Shown here piece after piece: positions 26,383-35,480 of a DNA stretch of 64,000 nt. Each line of letters begins with the position of its first letter. The first letter of the stretch is position 1. The stretch spans positions 2,170,001 through 2,234,000 of the forward strand of contig NZ_JAHFVL010000001.1 in the NCBI RefSeq assembly GCF_018599185.1. Reading direction: 5' to 3'. The DNA is from Rhodanobacter sp. LX-99 (GTDB lineage Bacteria; Pseudomonadota; Gammaproteobacteria; Xanthomonadales; Rhodanobacteraceae). The position numbers and the translations under genes were made by a program. Below the pieces are notes generated by a model. That model made no database searches, was not told the DNA's origin, and was given only the letters and a program-made list of their open reading frames with translations.

Positions 26383-27285
26383 ATGAGCGTTTTTCGCGAA
26401 TACCTGCAACTGACCAAGCCGCGTATCGTCGCGCTGCTGGTGTTCTGCGCGGTGATCGGCATGTTCCTCGCCGTGCCCGGGATACCGCCGTGGCGCGCGC
26501 TGGTGTTCGGCACGCTGGGCATCTGGCTGGCGTCGTCGTCGGCCGCCGCGTTCAACCAGCTGATCGACCAGCGCATCGACAAGGTGATGGTGCGCACGGC
26601 GCACCGGCCGCTGGCCACCGGGCATCTGAATGCGCGCCAGGTCTTCGTGTTCGCGCTGCTGCTGGGCATCGCCTCGATGGCAGTGCTGGTGCTGCTGGTC
26701 AACACGCTGACCGCGGTGCTGACGTTTGCCGGGCTGATCGGCTATGCGGTGATCTACACCGCGTTCCTCAAGCGCGCCTCGCCGCAGAACATCGTGATCG
26801 GCGGCCTCGCCGGGGCGATTCCGCCAGTGCTGGGCTGGACCGCGGTCACCGGCGCGCTGCACCCGTACGCGCTGCAGCTGTGCCTGATCATCTTCGTGTG
26901 GACGCCGCCGCATTTCTGGGCACTGGCGATCTTCCGCCGCGACGACTACTCGCGCGCCCAGGTGCCGATGCTGCCGGTGACCCACGGCGTGGTGTTCACC
27001 CGCTGGCACATCCTGTTCTACACCGTGCTGCTGGTGCTGGTGACCCTGCTGCCGGCGCTGACCGGGATGAGCGGCCTGGTCTACCTGGGCGGCGCCGCGG
27101 TGCTGGGCGGGGCGTTCCTGTACTACGCCGTGCGTCTGCTGAATCCGCCGGACGAGCTGTACGCGATGAAGGTGTTCAATTACTCCATCGTCTACCTGAT
27201 GGCGCTGTTCGCGTTCCTGCTCGTCGACCACTGGCTGGTCGATCCGGTCGTGCAGCAGGGGCTGGCGCTGCAGCCGGTCGTCTGA
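26383..27285 (+). CDS. ctaB: Protohaem IX farnesyltransferase (haem O synthase)
   Basis: 300 residues starting two bases after the ctaA stop. UbiA-type prenyltransferase: [21 protein letters not shown] at the N-terminus, then the Asp-rich substrate motif [19 protein letters not shown] and the second Asp motif around [16 protein letters not shown]. It adds a farnesyl group to haem b to make haem O, the precursor used by CtaA. Last gene of the assembly operon; the next 670 bp are non-coding or leader sequence. Confidence 0.97.
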   Translation: MSVFREYLQLTKPRIVALLVFCAVIGMFLAVPGIPPWRALVFGTLGIWLASSSAAAFNQLIDQRIDKVMVRTAHRPLATGHLNARQVFVFALLLGIASMAVLVLLVNTLTAVLTFAGLIGYAVIYTAFLKRASPQNIVIGGLAGAIPPVLGWTAVTGALHPYALQLCLIIFVWTPPHFWALAIFRRDDYSRAQVPMLPVTHGVVFTRWHILFYTVLLVLVTLLPALTGMSGLVYLGGAAVLGGAFLYYAVRLLNPPDELYAMKVFNYSIVYLMALFAFLLVDHWLVDPVVQQGLALQPVV

Positions 27286-27333
27286 CCGGCCCGCGCCGAC
27301 GTCGCGTTGGTGCGGAAAAATTCAACTTGAACG

Positions 27334-27363
27334 TTGACACTTGCGCAACGCAGCACGACAATG
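27334..27363 (+). promoter_or_regulatory. Candidate sigma-70 promoter of the mgtA leader
   Basis: A consensus TTGACA (27334-27339) is followed after 18 bp by GACAAT (27358-27363). It lies about 60 bp upstream of the first leader ORF and about 595 bp upstream of the P-type ATPase start, which implies a long leader RNA. Confidence 0.45.
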
Positions 27364-27420
27364 CGCGCGCCCTCCGGCGCGCTGCGCCGGCCGGCTTCCT
27401 GTCCTGACTAACCAAGGCAT

Positions 27421-27534
27421 ATGGACGTTTACCCTAGTCGCAACGTCGACACCCGCTTGCATCGGGTGCCGGCGCCGCACAACAAGTTGAACGCCTGCGG
27501 CGACCGCCTGCGGTCGGCTGGTGCTTTCCGCTAG
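27421..27534 (+). CDS. Possible leader peptide ORF 1 upstream of mgtA
   Basis: 37 codons starting MDVYPSRNVDTRLHRVPAP and stopping at TAG 27532-27534, with AAGG four bases before the ATG. About 80% of third positions are G or C, as in real genes here. The ORF covers the two hairpins and both halves of the CCCTAG/CTAGGG pairing at 27432-27536, so ribosome movement would alter the fold. Mg2+ transporter genes in enterobacteria are controlled by short leader ORFs (mgtL), but this peptide is not related in sequence. It could also be chance. Confidence 0.35.
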   Translation: MDVYPSRNVDTRLHRVPAPHNKLNACGDRLRSAGAFR

Positions 27535-27583
27535 GGAAAGTCCGGCCCACTCCTGAGGACGCCGGCGGCGTCGTCATGAGGAG
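27432..27583 (+). promoter_or_regulatory. Structured 5' leader RNA of mgtA with RBS-sequestering hairpin
   Basis: Elements in order: CCCTAG (27432-27437) pairs with CTAGGG (27531-27536) and encloses hairpin CACCCG/CGGGTG (27450-27468) and hairpin CGACCG/CGGTCG (27501-27516). Then a second domain pairs CTCCT (27550-27554) with AGGAG (27579-27583) around a perfect GACGCC/GGCGTC stem (27558-27572). The AGGAG is the Shine-Dalgarno for the ORF at 27592, so this hairpin can hide it. The layout looks like a cation-sensing or leader-peptide switch for the transporter. It does not match the M-box consensus as I know it. Confidence 0.45.
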
Positions 27584-27591
27584 ATGGGCTG

Positions 27592-27813
27592 ATGAAGCTC
27601 CTTCACGATTTTTTCCGCCTGCGCCTTGCAGGCCTGCGCACCGCCTCCGTTCGCGGTGCCGCCGTGTCGCCCGAATTCAGCGTGACCGTACCCGCGCCGC
27701 TGGCCAAGCCGGCCGGTGGCGGCGTCGAGCGCGTCGCTACCGCTCCCGTGCGGCGCGAACCGGCGTCGTTCCTGAAGGCGCCGCGCCATCGGCGGCTGGG
27801 TTCCGGCCGCTGA
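27592..27813 (+). CDS. Possible small leader protein ORF 2 upstream of mgtA
   Basis: 73 residues beginning MKLLHDFFRLRLAGL, with AGGAG (27579-27583) eight bases before the ATG and about 79% G/C third positions. The product is basic and proline-rich toward its C-terminus, with no recognised domain or membrane helix. The alternative frame starting at 27576 gives an Arg/Pro-rich shadow. It ends 145 bp before the transporter gene. It may be a regulatory ORF or a genuine small protein. Confidence 0.35.
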   Translation: MKLLHDFFRLRLAGLRTASVRGAAVSPEFSVTVPAPLAKPAGGGVERVATAPVRREPASFLKAPRHRRLGSGR

Positions 27814-27958
27814 TGGCCGCCCTGATTCCGCGCAAGGGCTGGCCTCCGCCAGCGCCCTCCGGCACGGGCCGCGCCTGCGGCCGCATGAGCTAGCGTGATG
27901 GCGACCTGACGCCGCCAGCGCTTCGCCGCATCGGCATTCCGCCTCACGGAAGCGAAGC

Positions 27959-30604
27959 ATGAGCAAGATTCTTCAAGCGCCCGCCGCCAGGCTGGTGGGC
28001 AAGGCTGCACCGCGGCCGGTGGTCGTGGCCGGGCAGGCGTTTTGCGCCATCGAGGCGCTGCTGGCCGGGCTGGATACGTCGATGCGCGGTCTCGACGCGG
28101 CGCAGATCGGTGCGCGGCTGCATCGCGACGGCGCCAACGAGGTGTCGCACGAGAAGCCGCCGCACTGGTCGCTGCAGCTGCTGCGCGCGTTCAGGAACCC
28201 GTTCATCGTGGTGCTGCTGGTGCTGGCCGGCGTGCAGCTGTTCACCGATCGCGGTGACTTGACCGGGCCGGTGATCATCGCGGTGATGGTGGCGATCAGC
28301 GTGGTGCTGAGCTTCACCCAGGAATACCGCTCCACCCGCGCCGCCGAGAAATTGAAGGCGATGGTGCGCAACACCGCCACGGTGACGCGGCGCGCCTCCG
28401 ACGGCCACAGCGAGCGGATCGAGGTGCCGGTGGCCGAATTGGTCGCCGGCGACATCGTGCACCTGGGGGCGGGCGACATGGTGCCCGCGGACCTGCGCCT
28501 GCTCGGCGCGAAGGACCTGTTCGTCAGCCAGGCGATCCTCACCGGCGAATCGCTGCCGGTGGAGAAGTTCGCGCCCGCCCGCCCGAGCGTTGCCGGCGAC
28601 AGCCACGCCAACCCGCTGGACCTGGTCACCATTTGCTACATGGGCACCAACGTGGTCAGCGGCAGTGCCACCGCGGTGGTGGTGGCGACCGGTGCGCGCA
28701 GCTATCTCGGCTCGCTGGCGCACAGCATGAGCGGCCAGCGCGTGCAGACCAGCTTCGACCGCGGCGTGAGCAGCGTCAGCTGGCTGCTGTTGCGCTTCAT
28801 GGCGGTGATGGTGCCGGTGGTGTTCCTGATCAACGGGCTGGACAAGCACGACTGGACCGGGGCGTTCCTGTTCGCGCTGACCATCGCGGTGGGGCTGACC
28901 CCGGAGATGCTGCCGCTGATCGTCACCGCGAACCTGGCCAAGGGCGCGCTGGCGATGTCGCGGCGCAAGGTGGTGGTGAAGCGGCTCAACGCGATCCAGA
29001 ACTTCGGCGCGATGGACGTGCTGTGCACCGACAAGACCGGCACGCTGACGCTGGACAGGATCGTGCTGGAACGCCACCTCGACCTCGACGGCGAGGAATC
29101 GGACGAGGCGCTGGAATACGGCTACCTCAACAGCCGCTTCCAGACCGGCCTGAAGAACCTGATGGACAAGGCGGTGCTCGAGCACCGCGACCTGGAGGCG
29201 GCGGCGCTGCGCTACCGGGTGGTCGACGAGATCCCGTTCGACTTCCAGCGCCGGCGCATGTCGGTGGTGGTCGCCGACGGCGGCGGTGAGCATCTACTGG
29301 TCTGCAAGGGCGCGGTCGAGGAGATGCTCTCGATCTGCGCGTACGCGAAGACCGGCGATGCGATCGAACCGATGACCGAGGCGCGTCGCCGCGAGATCAA
29401 GGCGATGACGCGCCGGCTCAACGAGGACGGCCTGCGCGTGCTGGTGGTGGCGGTGCGGCGCGAGGCCGCGCGCGAGCATGCCTACGGCGTGGCCGACGAG
29501 GGCGAACTGGTCGCGGTCGGCTGCCTGGCCTTCCTCGACCCGCCGAAGGATTCGGCCGCCACCGCGATCCGCGCGCTGCACCAGCACGGCGTGGCAGTGA
29601 AGGTGATCACCGGCGACAACGAAGCGGTGACCCGCAAGATCTGCCGCGAGGTCGGGCTGGACGTCGGCCATTCGGTGCAGGGCCGCGAGATCGAGGAACT
29701 GGATGACCCGGCGCTGGATGCGCTGGTGGCGCGGGTCACCGTGTTCGCCAAGATGTCGCCGCTGCAGAAGGCGCGCGTGGTGCGCTCGCTGCAGCGGCTG
29801 GGCCACACGGTGGGCTTCCTCGGCGACGGCATCAACGACGCGCCGGCGCTGCACGACGCCGACGTCGGCATCTCGGTGGACACCGCCACCGACATCGCCA
29901 AGGAGTCGGCCGACATCATCCTGTTGGAGAAGAACCTGATGGTGCTGGAGGAGGGTGTGCTGGAAGGCCGCGTCACCTTCGGCAACATCATGAAGTACAT
30001 CAAGATGACCGCCAGCTCGAACTTCGGCAACGTGTTCAGCGTGCTGGTGGCCAGCGCGTTCCTGCCGTTCCTGCCGATGCTGCCGCTGCAGATCCTGGTG
30101 CAGAACCTGCTGTACGACATCTCGCAGCTGTCGATCCCGTTCGACCGCATGGACGAGGAATACCTGAGCCGCCCGCGCAAATGGGACGCCGGCGACATCG
30201 GCCGCTTCATGGTCTGGGTGGGGCCGGTCAGCTCGATCTTCGACATCACCACGTTCTGGCTGATGTGGCACGTGTTCGGCGCGAACACGCCGGCGCGGCA
30301 GTCGCTGTTCCACTCCGGCTGGTTCATCGAGGGCCTGCTGTCGCAGACCCTGATCGTGCACATGATCCGCACCCGGCGCATCCCGTTCCTGCAGAGCGTG
30401 GCGTCCGCGCCGGTGCTGGGACTGACCCTGGCGATCATCGTGGTCGGCATGCTGATCCCGTTCAGTGCGCTGGGCGCGAAGATCGGCATGGTGCCGCTGC
30501 CGCCGCTGTATTTCGCCTGGCTGGGGCTGACCCTGGCGAGCTACTGCGTGCTGACCCAGCTGATGAAGATCATCTACATCCGCCGCTACGGCCGTTGGCT
30601 GTAG
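27959..30604 (+). CDS. mgtA: MgtA-type P-type ATPase (Mg2+ import)
   Basis: 881 residues. P-type ATPase motifs are complete: TGESLPVEKF in the actuator domain, DKTGTLT with phosphorylated Asp358, and GDGINDAPALHDADVGISVD in the hinge. The C-terminal membrane segment carries the MgtA-type QNLLYDISQLSIPFDRMDEE. The length fits MgtA/MgtB rather than Ca2+ pumps. It imports Mg2+ across the inner membrane at the cost of ATP, normally when Mg2+ is scarce. It is preceded by a 670-bp leader region with small ORFs and hairpins, suggesting post-initiation control. It stands alone; the next gene converges 16 bp away. Confidence 0.93.
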   Translation: MSKILQAPAARLVGKAAPRPVVVAGQAFCAIEALLAGLDTSMRGLDAAQIGARLHRDGANEVSHEKPPHWSLQLLRAFRNPFIVVLLVLAGVQLFTDRGDLTGPVIIAVMVAISVVLSFTQEYRSTRAAEKLKAMVRNTATVTRRASDGHSERIEVPVAELVAGDIVHLGAGDMVPADLRLLGAKDLFVSQAILTGESLPVEKFAPARPSVAGDSHANPLDLVTICYMGTNVVSGSATAVVVATGARSYLGSLAHSMSGQRVQTSFDRGVSSVSWLLLRFMAVMVPVVFLINGLDKHDWTGAFLFALTIAVGLTPEMLPLIVTANLAKGALAMSRRKVVVKRLNAIQNFGAMDVLCTDKTGTLTLDRIVLERHLDLDGEESDEALEYGYLNSRFQTGLKNLMDKAVLEHRDLEAAALRYRVVDEIPFDFQRRRMSVVVADGGGEHLLVCKGAVEEMLSICAYAKTGDAIEPMTEARRREIKAMTRRLNEDGLRVLVVAVRREAAREHAYGVADEGELVAVGCLAFLDPPKDSAATAIRALHQHGVAVKVITGDNEAVTRKICREVGLDVGHSVQGREIEELDDPALDALVARVTVFAKMSPLQKARVVRSLQRLGHTVGFLGDGINDAPALHDADVGISVDTATDIAKESADIILLEKNLMVLEEGVLEGRVTFGNIMKYIKMTASSNFGNVFSVLVASAFLPFLPMLPLQILVQNLLYDISQLSIPFDRMDEEYLSRPRKWDAGDIGRFMVWVGPVSSIFDITTFWLMWHVFGANTPARQSLFHSGWFIEGLLSQTLIVHMIRTRRIPFLQSVASAPVLGLTLAIIVVGMLIPFSALGAKIGMVPLPPLYFAWLGLTLASYCVLTQLMKIIYIRRYGRWL

Positions 30605-30620
30605 GAAGCCGGCAGCTGTA

Positions 30621-31622
30621 TCAGTCCGCCTCGCGGTCGTCCTCGGCGGCGGCGTGGACGCCGCGCGTCGCGTACCGGCGCGCCACCACCGCGCATACCA
30701 TCAGCTGCAGCTGGTGGAAGATCATCAGCGGCAGCACCAGCGCGCCGAGGCCGCCGAGTTGGCCGGCGAACAGGATCTTCGCCATCGGGATGCCGCTGGC
30801 CATGCTCTTCTTGGAACCGCAGAAGACAATCGTGATCTCGTCCTCGCGCGAAAAGCCGAGCCGGCGTGCGGCCCAGGTCAGCGTGGGCATCACCAGCGCA
30901 AGCAGCAGCGCGCACATCGCCAGGGTGGACAGCAGGGCGGGGATCGGCGTGTCGCGCCACAGGCCGTCGACCACCGCGGCGCTGAACGCGGTGTACACCA
31001 CCAGCAGGATCGTGCCCTGGTCGGTGTAGCCGAGCAGCGGCTTGTGGCGGTCGACCCAGCCGCCGATCCAGCGCCGCGCGACGTGGCCCAGCGCAAACGG
31101 CAGCAGCAGCTGCAGCATGATGTCACGCACGCCCTGCCAGGAGGCGCCGCCGCCGTGGCTGGCCAGCAGCAGGCCGACCAGCAGCGGGGTCAGCACGATG
31201 CCGATGAGGTTCGACATCGAGGCGCTGACCACCGCGGCGGAGACGTTGCCGCCGGCGATCGAGGTGAACGCGATCGACGACTGCACCGTGGACGGCAGCG
31301 TGCACACGAACAGCACGCCGAGGTAAAGCTCGGGCGTCAGCAACGCATGGCCGACCGGCTGCAGCGCCAGCCCGAGCAGCGGGAACAGCACGAAGGTGCC
31401 GGCGAACACGGTCAGGTGCAGCCGCCAGTGGGTCAGGCCCTGCACGATCGCCGTGCGCGGCAGCTTGGCGCCGTGCAGGAAGAACAGCAGCGCGATCGCC
31501 GCGTCGGTGATCCCGTCGAACACCCGCGCGGTCCCGCCGCGGCATGGCAGCAGCGAGGCCAGCAGCACGGTGGCGAGCAGGGCAAGGGTGAAGTTGTCCG
31601 GACGAACGCGACGCAGCGACAT
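30621..31622 (-). CDS. Bile acid:sodium symporter-like transporter (SBF-like, YfeH type)
   Basis: 333 residues with about ten hydrophobic helices. LHGAKLPRTAIVQGLTHWRLH, FVCTLPSTVQSSIAFTSIAGGN and FCGSKKSMASGIPMAKILF match the SBF-like (PF13593) group of BASS transporters, including the crossed-helix Na+ site residues. The substrate of bacterial YfeH-type members is unknown. The C-terminus is charged (AAEDDREAD). It starts 9 bp after the DedA gene stop, so the two are probably co-transcribed. Confidence 0.88.
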   Translation of the reverse strand: MSLRRVRPDNFTLALLATVLLASLLPCRGGTARVFDGITDAAIALLFFLHGAKLPRTAIVQGLTHWRLHLTVFAGTFVLFPLLGLALQPVGHALLTPELYLGVLFVCTLPSTVQSSIAFTSIAGGNVSAAVVSASMSNLIGIVLTPLLVGLLLASHGGGASWQGVRDIMLQLLLPFALGHVARRWIGGWVDRHKPLLGYTDQGTILLVVYTAFSAAVVDGLWRDTPIPALLSTLAMCALLLALVMPTLTWAARRLGFSREDEITIVFCGSKKSMASGIPMAKILFAGQLGGLGALVLPLMIFHQLQLMVCAVVARRYATRGVHAAAEDDREAD

Positions 31623-31631
31623 GCGGCCGGC

Positions 31632-32252
31632 TCAATCCAGCCCGCAGCGCGTGCGGCGCCGGTGCTTCCACCACAGCACCAGCACGGTCAGCAGCAGGAC
31701 ACCCACCAGCACCCACAGGCTGCTCTGGCCGCGATGCAGCCATTTCATCAGCCATTCGTGGTTGTCGGCGCCGAAGAAGCCCAGGTAGACCCAGAACGGC
31801 ACGCTGATCAGCGCCGCCAGCGTGTCGATCAGCAGGAAACGCAGGAACGACACCCGATGGGTGGTGCCGGCGGTGAGGTAGACGGTGGTGCGCATGCCGG
31901 GCAGGAAGCGCGCGAAGAACAGCATGCGGTTGCCGTACTGGTCGAATTTTTCCTGCACCTTGACGTAGCGTTCCGGGGTCAGCACGCGTGCCACGAAACG
32001 CCACTGCAGGATGCGCGCGCCGTAGTGGTGGCCGAGCAGGAAGATGGCCGAGTCGCCCAGCAGCACGCCGAACATCGCCAGCGCGACCATCGCATGCACG
32101 TTGGCGTAGCCGAGCCCCGCGATCACGCCGCCGGCGACCAGGGTGATGTCTTCCGGCAAGGGCAGGCCGGCGCCGCAGATCATCAGCGCGATGAACACGG
32201 CGACATAGCCGTTCTCGGCGAAGATCGTGATCAGTTGCTGCAGCAGATCCAT
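31632..32252 (-). CDS. DedA-family inner-membrane protein
   Basis: 206 residues with the DedA/SNARE-associated pattern: ICGAGLPLPEDITLVAGGVIAGLGY, GDSAIFLLGHHYG, RFLPGMRTTVYLTAGTTHRVSF, and a final hydrophobic helix before WWKHRRR. The family is linked to undecaprenyl-phosphate or phospholipid flipping and proton-motive-force maintenance. It lies 124 bp downstream of dnaG on the same strand. Confidence 0.92.
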   Translation of the reverse strand: MDLLQQLITIFAENGYVAVFIALMICGAGLPLPEDITLVAGGVIAGLGYANVHAMVALAMFGVLLGDSAIFLLGHHYGARILQWRFVARVLTPERYVKVQEKFDQYGNRMLFFARFLPGMRTTVYLTAGTTHRVSFLRFLLIDTLAALISVPFWVYLGFFGADNHEWLMKWLHRGQSSLWVLVGVLLLTVLVLWWKHRRRTRCGLD

Positions 32253-32376
32253 CAGTGTCCTTGCGCGTCACGCGAAACCCGCCCGGCCGCAGCCGGGCAT
32301 GATCCCACAGTCGGATGGCGGTCGAGCCAGGCAGGATGACGCGGGGCGTCCATGGGCAGGCGGCACGTCATCGCGG

Positions 32377-34113
32377 TCAGGCCGAGGCCGCCGGCGGCCG
32401 CGCGCGGGCGGCCAGCAGCTCGCGCAGCTCCGTTTTCTCGGCGCTGTCCAGCGCGCCTTCGCGGCTCTTCGCGGTCAGAGCATCGCGGCGCTGGGTGATG
32501 GCCTGGTCCTCCATCCGCGCCAGGGCATCGAAGAACTCGGTGCGCTGGCTTTCCGGTTCGCCCACCGACATCGCCGCCATCAGTTTCTGCAGCGACGGAT
32601 ATTCCGGGCGCTCGGCAAAGTGCTCCACCAGCGTGGCGGAATTGATGCCGGGACGCGCGCGCGCGAGGTCGAGCAGTTCGGCAAGCAGGTCCACGCCGGG
32701 TTTGTCCAGGCGCAGGAAGCGATAGGGTTTCTCGACCTGGTCGGCCAGGCCCGGCTGCCCCAGCAGCAGCGAGATCGCACTGCGCACCAGGCTGCGCTGC
32801 ACGGCGGTGGGGCGCTGCACGGCGCGGTGCGTGGCCGGGTCGGCCTGCAGCATCGCGCGCGCGCCGCTGCGCTTCTCCAGTTCCTGCGCCATCAGGTCGC
32901 GGAACGCGCCGTCGGGCAGTTTCGCGATCAGCGGGCGTGCGCGCTCGGCCAGCCGGGCGCGGCCGTCGAGGCTGGCCATGTCGACGTCGTGCGACAGTTC
33001 GTTGAAGAAGTAGTCGGACAGCGGCATCGCTTCCTTGATGCGCTTCTCGAAGCCCTCGCGGCCTTCCTTGCGCACCAGCGAATCCGGGTCCTCGCCGTCG
33101 GGCAGGAACAGGAAGTACGCCTGGCGGCCGTCGCGCAGGCGCGGCAGCGCCGATTCCAGCGCCTTCCACGCCGCGGCGCGGCCGGCGCGGTCGCCGTCGA
33201 AGCAGAACACCACGTCCGGCGCGGCGCGGAACAGGACCTCGGTGTGCTCCGGCGTGGTCGCCGTGCCCAGCGTGGCCACCGCGATCGGCAGCCCGGCCTG
33301 GTGCAGCGCGATCACGTCCATGTAGCCCTCGACCACCACGATCCGCGCCAGGTTCGCGTTGGCCTGCTTCACCTGCCACAGCGCGAACAGCTCGCGGCCC
33401 TTGTGGAACAGCGGCGTCTCCGGCGAGTTCAGGTATTTCGGCGACTGCTCCGAGCTCAACACTCTTCCGCCGAACGCGATCACGCGGCCGCGGCGGTCGA
33501 GGATCGGAAACATCAGCCGTTCGCGGAAGCGGTCGTACTTGCTGCCGCGTTCGCTCGACGCGACCATGCCGGCCTCGTTCAGCAGTTCCATCCGCCGCGG
33601 CGTGTTGCCCAGCGCCTTGATCACGCCGTCGTAGCCGGCCGGCGCCCAGCCGAGGCGGAAGCGCTTGATGGTCTCCGCGTCCAGGCCGCGCTTCCTGCAA
33701 TAGGCCTGGGCGTCGGTGTTGCGCGGCAGCTCGCCTTCATACCAGCCGGCGGCCGCGTCGAGCAGCGCGTACAGGTCGGTCTTGTCCTCGCGCGGGCGTT
33801 CGTCGCGGCCGCCTTCGCGCGGCACGGTGAGGCCCACCGTCTGCGCCAGTTCCTCCACCGCGTCCGGAAACTCCAGCCGCTCGTAGTCCATCAGGAACTT
33901 CACCGCGCTGCCGTGCGCGCCGCAGCCGAAGCAGTGGAAGAACTGCTTGGCCGGGCTGACGTAGAACGACGGCGTGCGCTCGTTGTGGAACGGGCAGCAC
34001 GCGGTCCATTCGCGCCCGGCCTTCTTCAGCGGCACGCGCCGCTCGATCACGTCGACGATGTCGACGCGGGCAAGCAGTTCATCGATGAAGCTGTCGGGAA
34101 TCAGGCCGCGCAT
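32377..34113 (-). CDS. dnaG: DNA primase
   Basis: 578 residues. The N-terminal zinc-binding domain is intact (CCPFHNERTPSF and FFHCFGCGAHG). The RNA polymerase TOPRIM-type core includes VEGYMDVIALHQAGL and FCFDGDRAGRAAAWKALES. The C-terminal ~140 residues form the DnaB-binding domain and are poorly conserved, as usual. It makes RNA primers for lagging-strand synthesis. In many relatives dnaG is followed by rpoD; here dedA and a transporter gene follow instead, and two plus-strand genes plus a DUF1328 gene separate it from yqeY. Confidence 0.97.
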   Translation of the reverse strand: MRGLIPDSFIDELLARVDIVDVIERRVPLKKAGREWTACCPFHNERTPSFYVSPAKQFFHCFGCGAHGSAVKFLMDYERLEFPDAVEELAQTVGLTVPREGGRDERPREDKTDLYALLDAAAGWYEGELPRNTDAQAYCRKRGLDAETIKRFRLGWAPAGYDGVIKALGNTPRRMELLNEAGMVASSERGSKYDRFRERLMFPILDRRGRVIAFGGRVLSSEQSPKYLNSPETPLFHKGRELFALWQVKQANANLARIVVVEGYMDVIALHQAGLPIAVATLGTATTPEHTEVLFRAAPDVVFCFDGDRAGRAAAWKALESALPRLRDGRQAYFLFLPDGEDPDSLVRKEGREGFEKRIKEAMPLSDYFFNELSHDVDMASLDGRARLAERARPLIAKLPDGAFRDLMAQELEKRSGARAMLQADPATHRAVQRPTAVQRSLVRSAISLLLGQPGLADQVEKPYRFLRLDKPGVDLLAELLDLARARPGINSATLVEHFAERPEYPSLQKLMAAMSVGEPESQRTEFFDALARMEDQAITQRRDALTAKSREGALDSAEKTELRELLAARARPPAASA

Positions 34114-34197
34114 AGACCGCCTAGTCTAGTCGGTCGCCGCCGGGGAGGCTCGGACGGATTGCGCTAATCTGAGGCGAAATGTCACAGGGGAGGGGCG

Positions 34198-34833
34198 ATG
34201 AACCGCGCTGGAGTGAGCTTTCGCGCCGCGGCGGCGGCGGACGTGGCGGCCGCCGTGCCGCTGATCCACAGCTCCGGCCCGGCCGCGTTCGAGTATGTGT
34301 TCGCGGTACCGGGGCTGGGCGACGCGCAGGCGTTCCTGCGGCGGGCGTTCGTCGATGGAGCCGGCGAGTTCGGCTGGCGCAACCACGTGGTGGGCGAGCT
34401 GGACGGCGCGGTGGTGGCGGTCGGGGCGGGTTACGGTGGCGCCACGAAGTGGAGCTTCACGCTGGCCGCGGCACGGCAGATCCTCGGTCACTACGGCTGG
34501 CGTCATGCGGCCGGGGTGATCGCGCGCGGGCTGAAGGTGGAGTCGGTGATTCCGCCGCCGGCCGGCGCGATGTACTACCTGGGGCACCTGGGGGTGGCGC
34601 CGTCGCTGCGTGGCCAGGGTGTCGGCTCGGCCCTGGTCGATCATCTGCTGGCCGCCCGGCCCACCGGTTCAGGCGGGCCGGTGGTCCTCGATGTGGCGGC
34701 GACCAATCCGGATGCGCAGCGGCTGTACCAGCGGCTGGGTTTCGCGGTGACCGGCGAGCGTCGCTCGACGCTGGCCAATGCGCGCGGGCAAGTGCCCGAC
34801 CACCGGCGCATGCAATGGCAGGCGCCGGCCTGA
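34198..34833 (+). CDS. GNAT-family N-acetyltransferase
   Basis: 211 residues with an AGGGG-rich Shine-Dalgarno just upstream. The C-terminal half carries the acetyl-CoA-binding motif LGVAPSLRGQGVGSALVDHLL and the helix NPDAQRLYQRLGF, typical of GNAT enzymes. The N-terminal ~100 residues include AAFEYVFAVPG and are not diagnostic. The substrate is unknown. It is inserted in plus orientation inside the rpsU-yqeY-dnaG region. Confidence 0.88.
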   Translation: MNRAGVSFRAAAAADVAAAVPLIHSSGPAAFEYVFAVPGLGDAQAFLRRAFVDGAGEFGWRNHVVGELDGAVVAVGAGYGGATKWSFTLAAARQILGHYGWRHAAGVIARGLKVESVIPPPAGAMYYLGHLGVAPSLRGQGVGSALVDHLLAARPTGSGGPVVLDVAATNPDAQRLYQRLGFAVTGERRSTLANARGQVPDHRRMQWQAPA

Positions 34834-34840
34834 GTCGTCG

Positions 34841-35011
34841 CTAGAACAGGCTGATCACGCCGATCACCGCCAGCACGGCCAGCAGGAACAGGATCACGAA
34901 GCACACGAACAGCACCTTGGCGATGGTGGCGGTGACTCCGGCAACCCCGCCGAAGCCGAGCCAGCCGGTGACCAGCGAAATGATGGCGAAGATGATGGCC
35001 CACTTCAGCAT
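34841..35011 (-). CDS. DUF1328 small membrane protein (YtjA type)
   Basis: 56 residues from ATG 35011, with AGGAG upstream; the frame is open further upstream but the family starts exactly at MLKWAIIF. Two helices ([19 protein letters not shown] and [21 protein letters not shown]) match DUF1328. Such proteins are often induced in stress or stationary phase; the role is unknown. Its 3' end lies 7 bp from the convergent GNAT gene. Confidence 0.88.
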   Translation of the reverse strand: MLKWAIIFAIISLVTGWLGFGGVAGVTATIAKVLFVCFVILFLLAVLAVIGVISLF

Positions 35012-35165
35012 GTACTTCTCCTGCAGCAATGTGCGCCCGCACGGCGGAATCCCGGGCGGGTCACGGCGGTTGTAGCGGAGCGGGCGTGAACGCGATGCAT
35101 CGTGTCGCTTGCCTGTGGCGGAGCGGAGCGGCAAGCTTCCCGGCCGGCCCCGGGAGTGACGAGCC

Positions 35166-35480
35166 ATGGTGATCAGCGCGGTGGTGATGATCAAACAGCG
35201 TGCGATCGTGCGCGCGTTCGAGCGGGCTGCCGCGACCACGGCGGCGACTGCCTGCACGGCGGAGCAACTGGGGCTGAAACCGGGCATGGCCTGGTATCGG
35301 CTGGTGAGTCACGCGGTGCTGCGCTGTCCGGGCGAGGGGCGCTATTTCCTCGACGTGGCGAACTGGCAGCGGCTGCGCAGGCGCCGCCATCGCATGGCGC
35401 TGGCGGCGGTCGCCGGCGTGCTGGTGCTGCTGGGCTTGCTGTTCGTGGCCGGGACGCTCAGCCGGCCAGGCGCGCCTTGA
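35166..35480 (+). CDS. Hypothetical protein with one C-terminal membrane helix
   Basis: 104 residues. A soluble N-terminal part ([42 protein letters not shown]) is followed by a basic stretch (RRRRHR) and a hydrophobic helix ([21 protein letters not shown]). I do not recognise a family. Its last 23 bases overlap the 3' end of the convergent yqeY gene. Codon use is normal for the window. Confidence 0.65.
   Translation: MVISAVVMIKQRAIVRAFERAAATTAATACTAEQLGLKPGMAWYRLVSHAVLRCPGEGRYFLDVANWQRLRRRRHRMALAAVAGVLVLLGLLFVAGTLSRPGAP

Noticed and set aside
27534..27545. GGGAAAGTCCGG, resembling the conserved RNase P RNA core
   Set aside because: The rest of RNase P RNA (about 300 more nucleotides with its long-range pairings) is absent; chance similarity within the mgtA leader.
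27576..27893. 105-codon frame in the mgtA leader
   Set aside because: Its ATG is inside the AGGAG-containing hairpin, it has no own ribosome-binding site and gives an Arg/Pro-rich product; the frame at 27592 is better supported.
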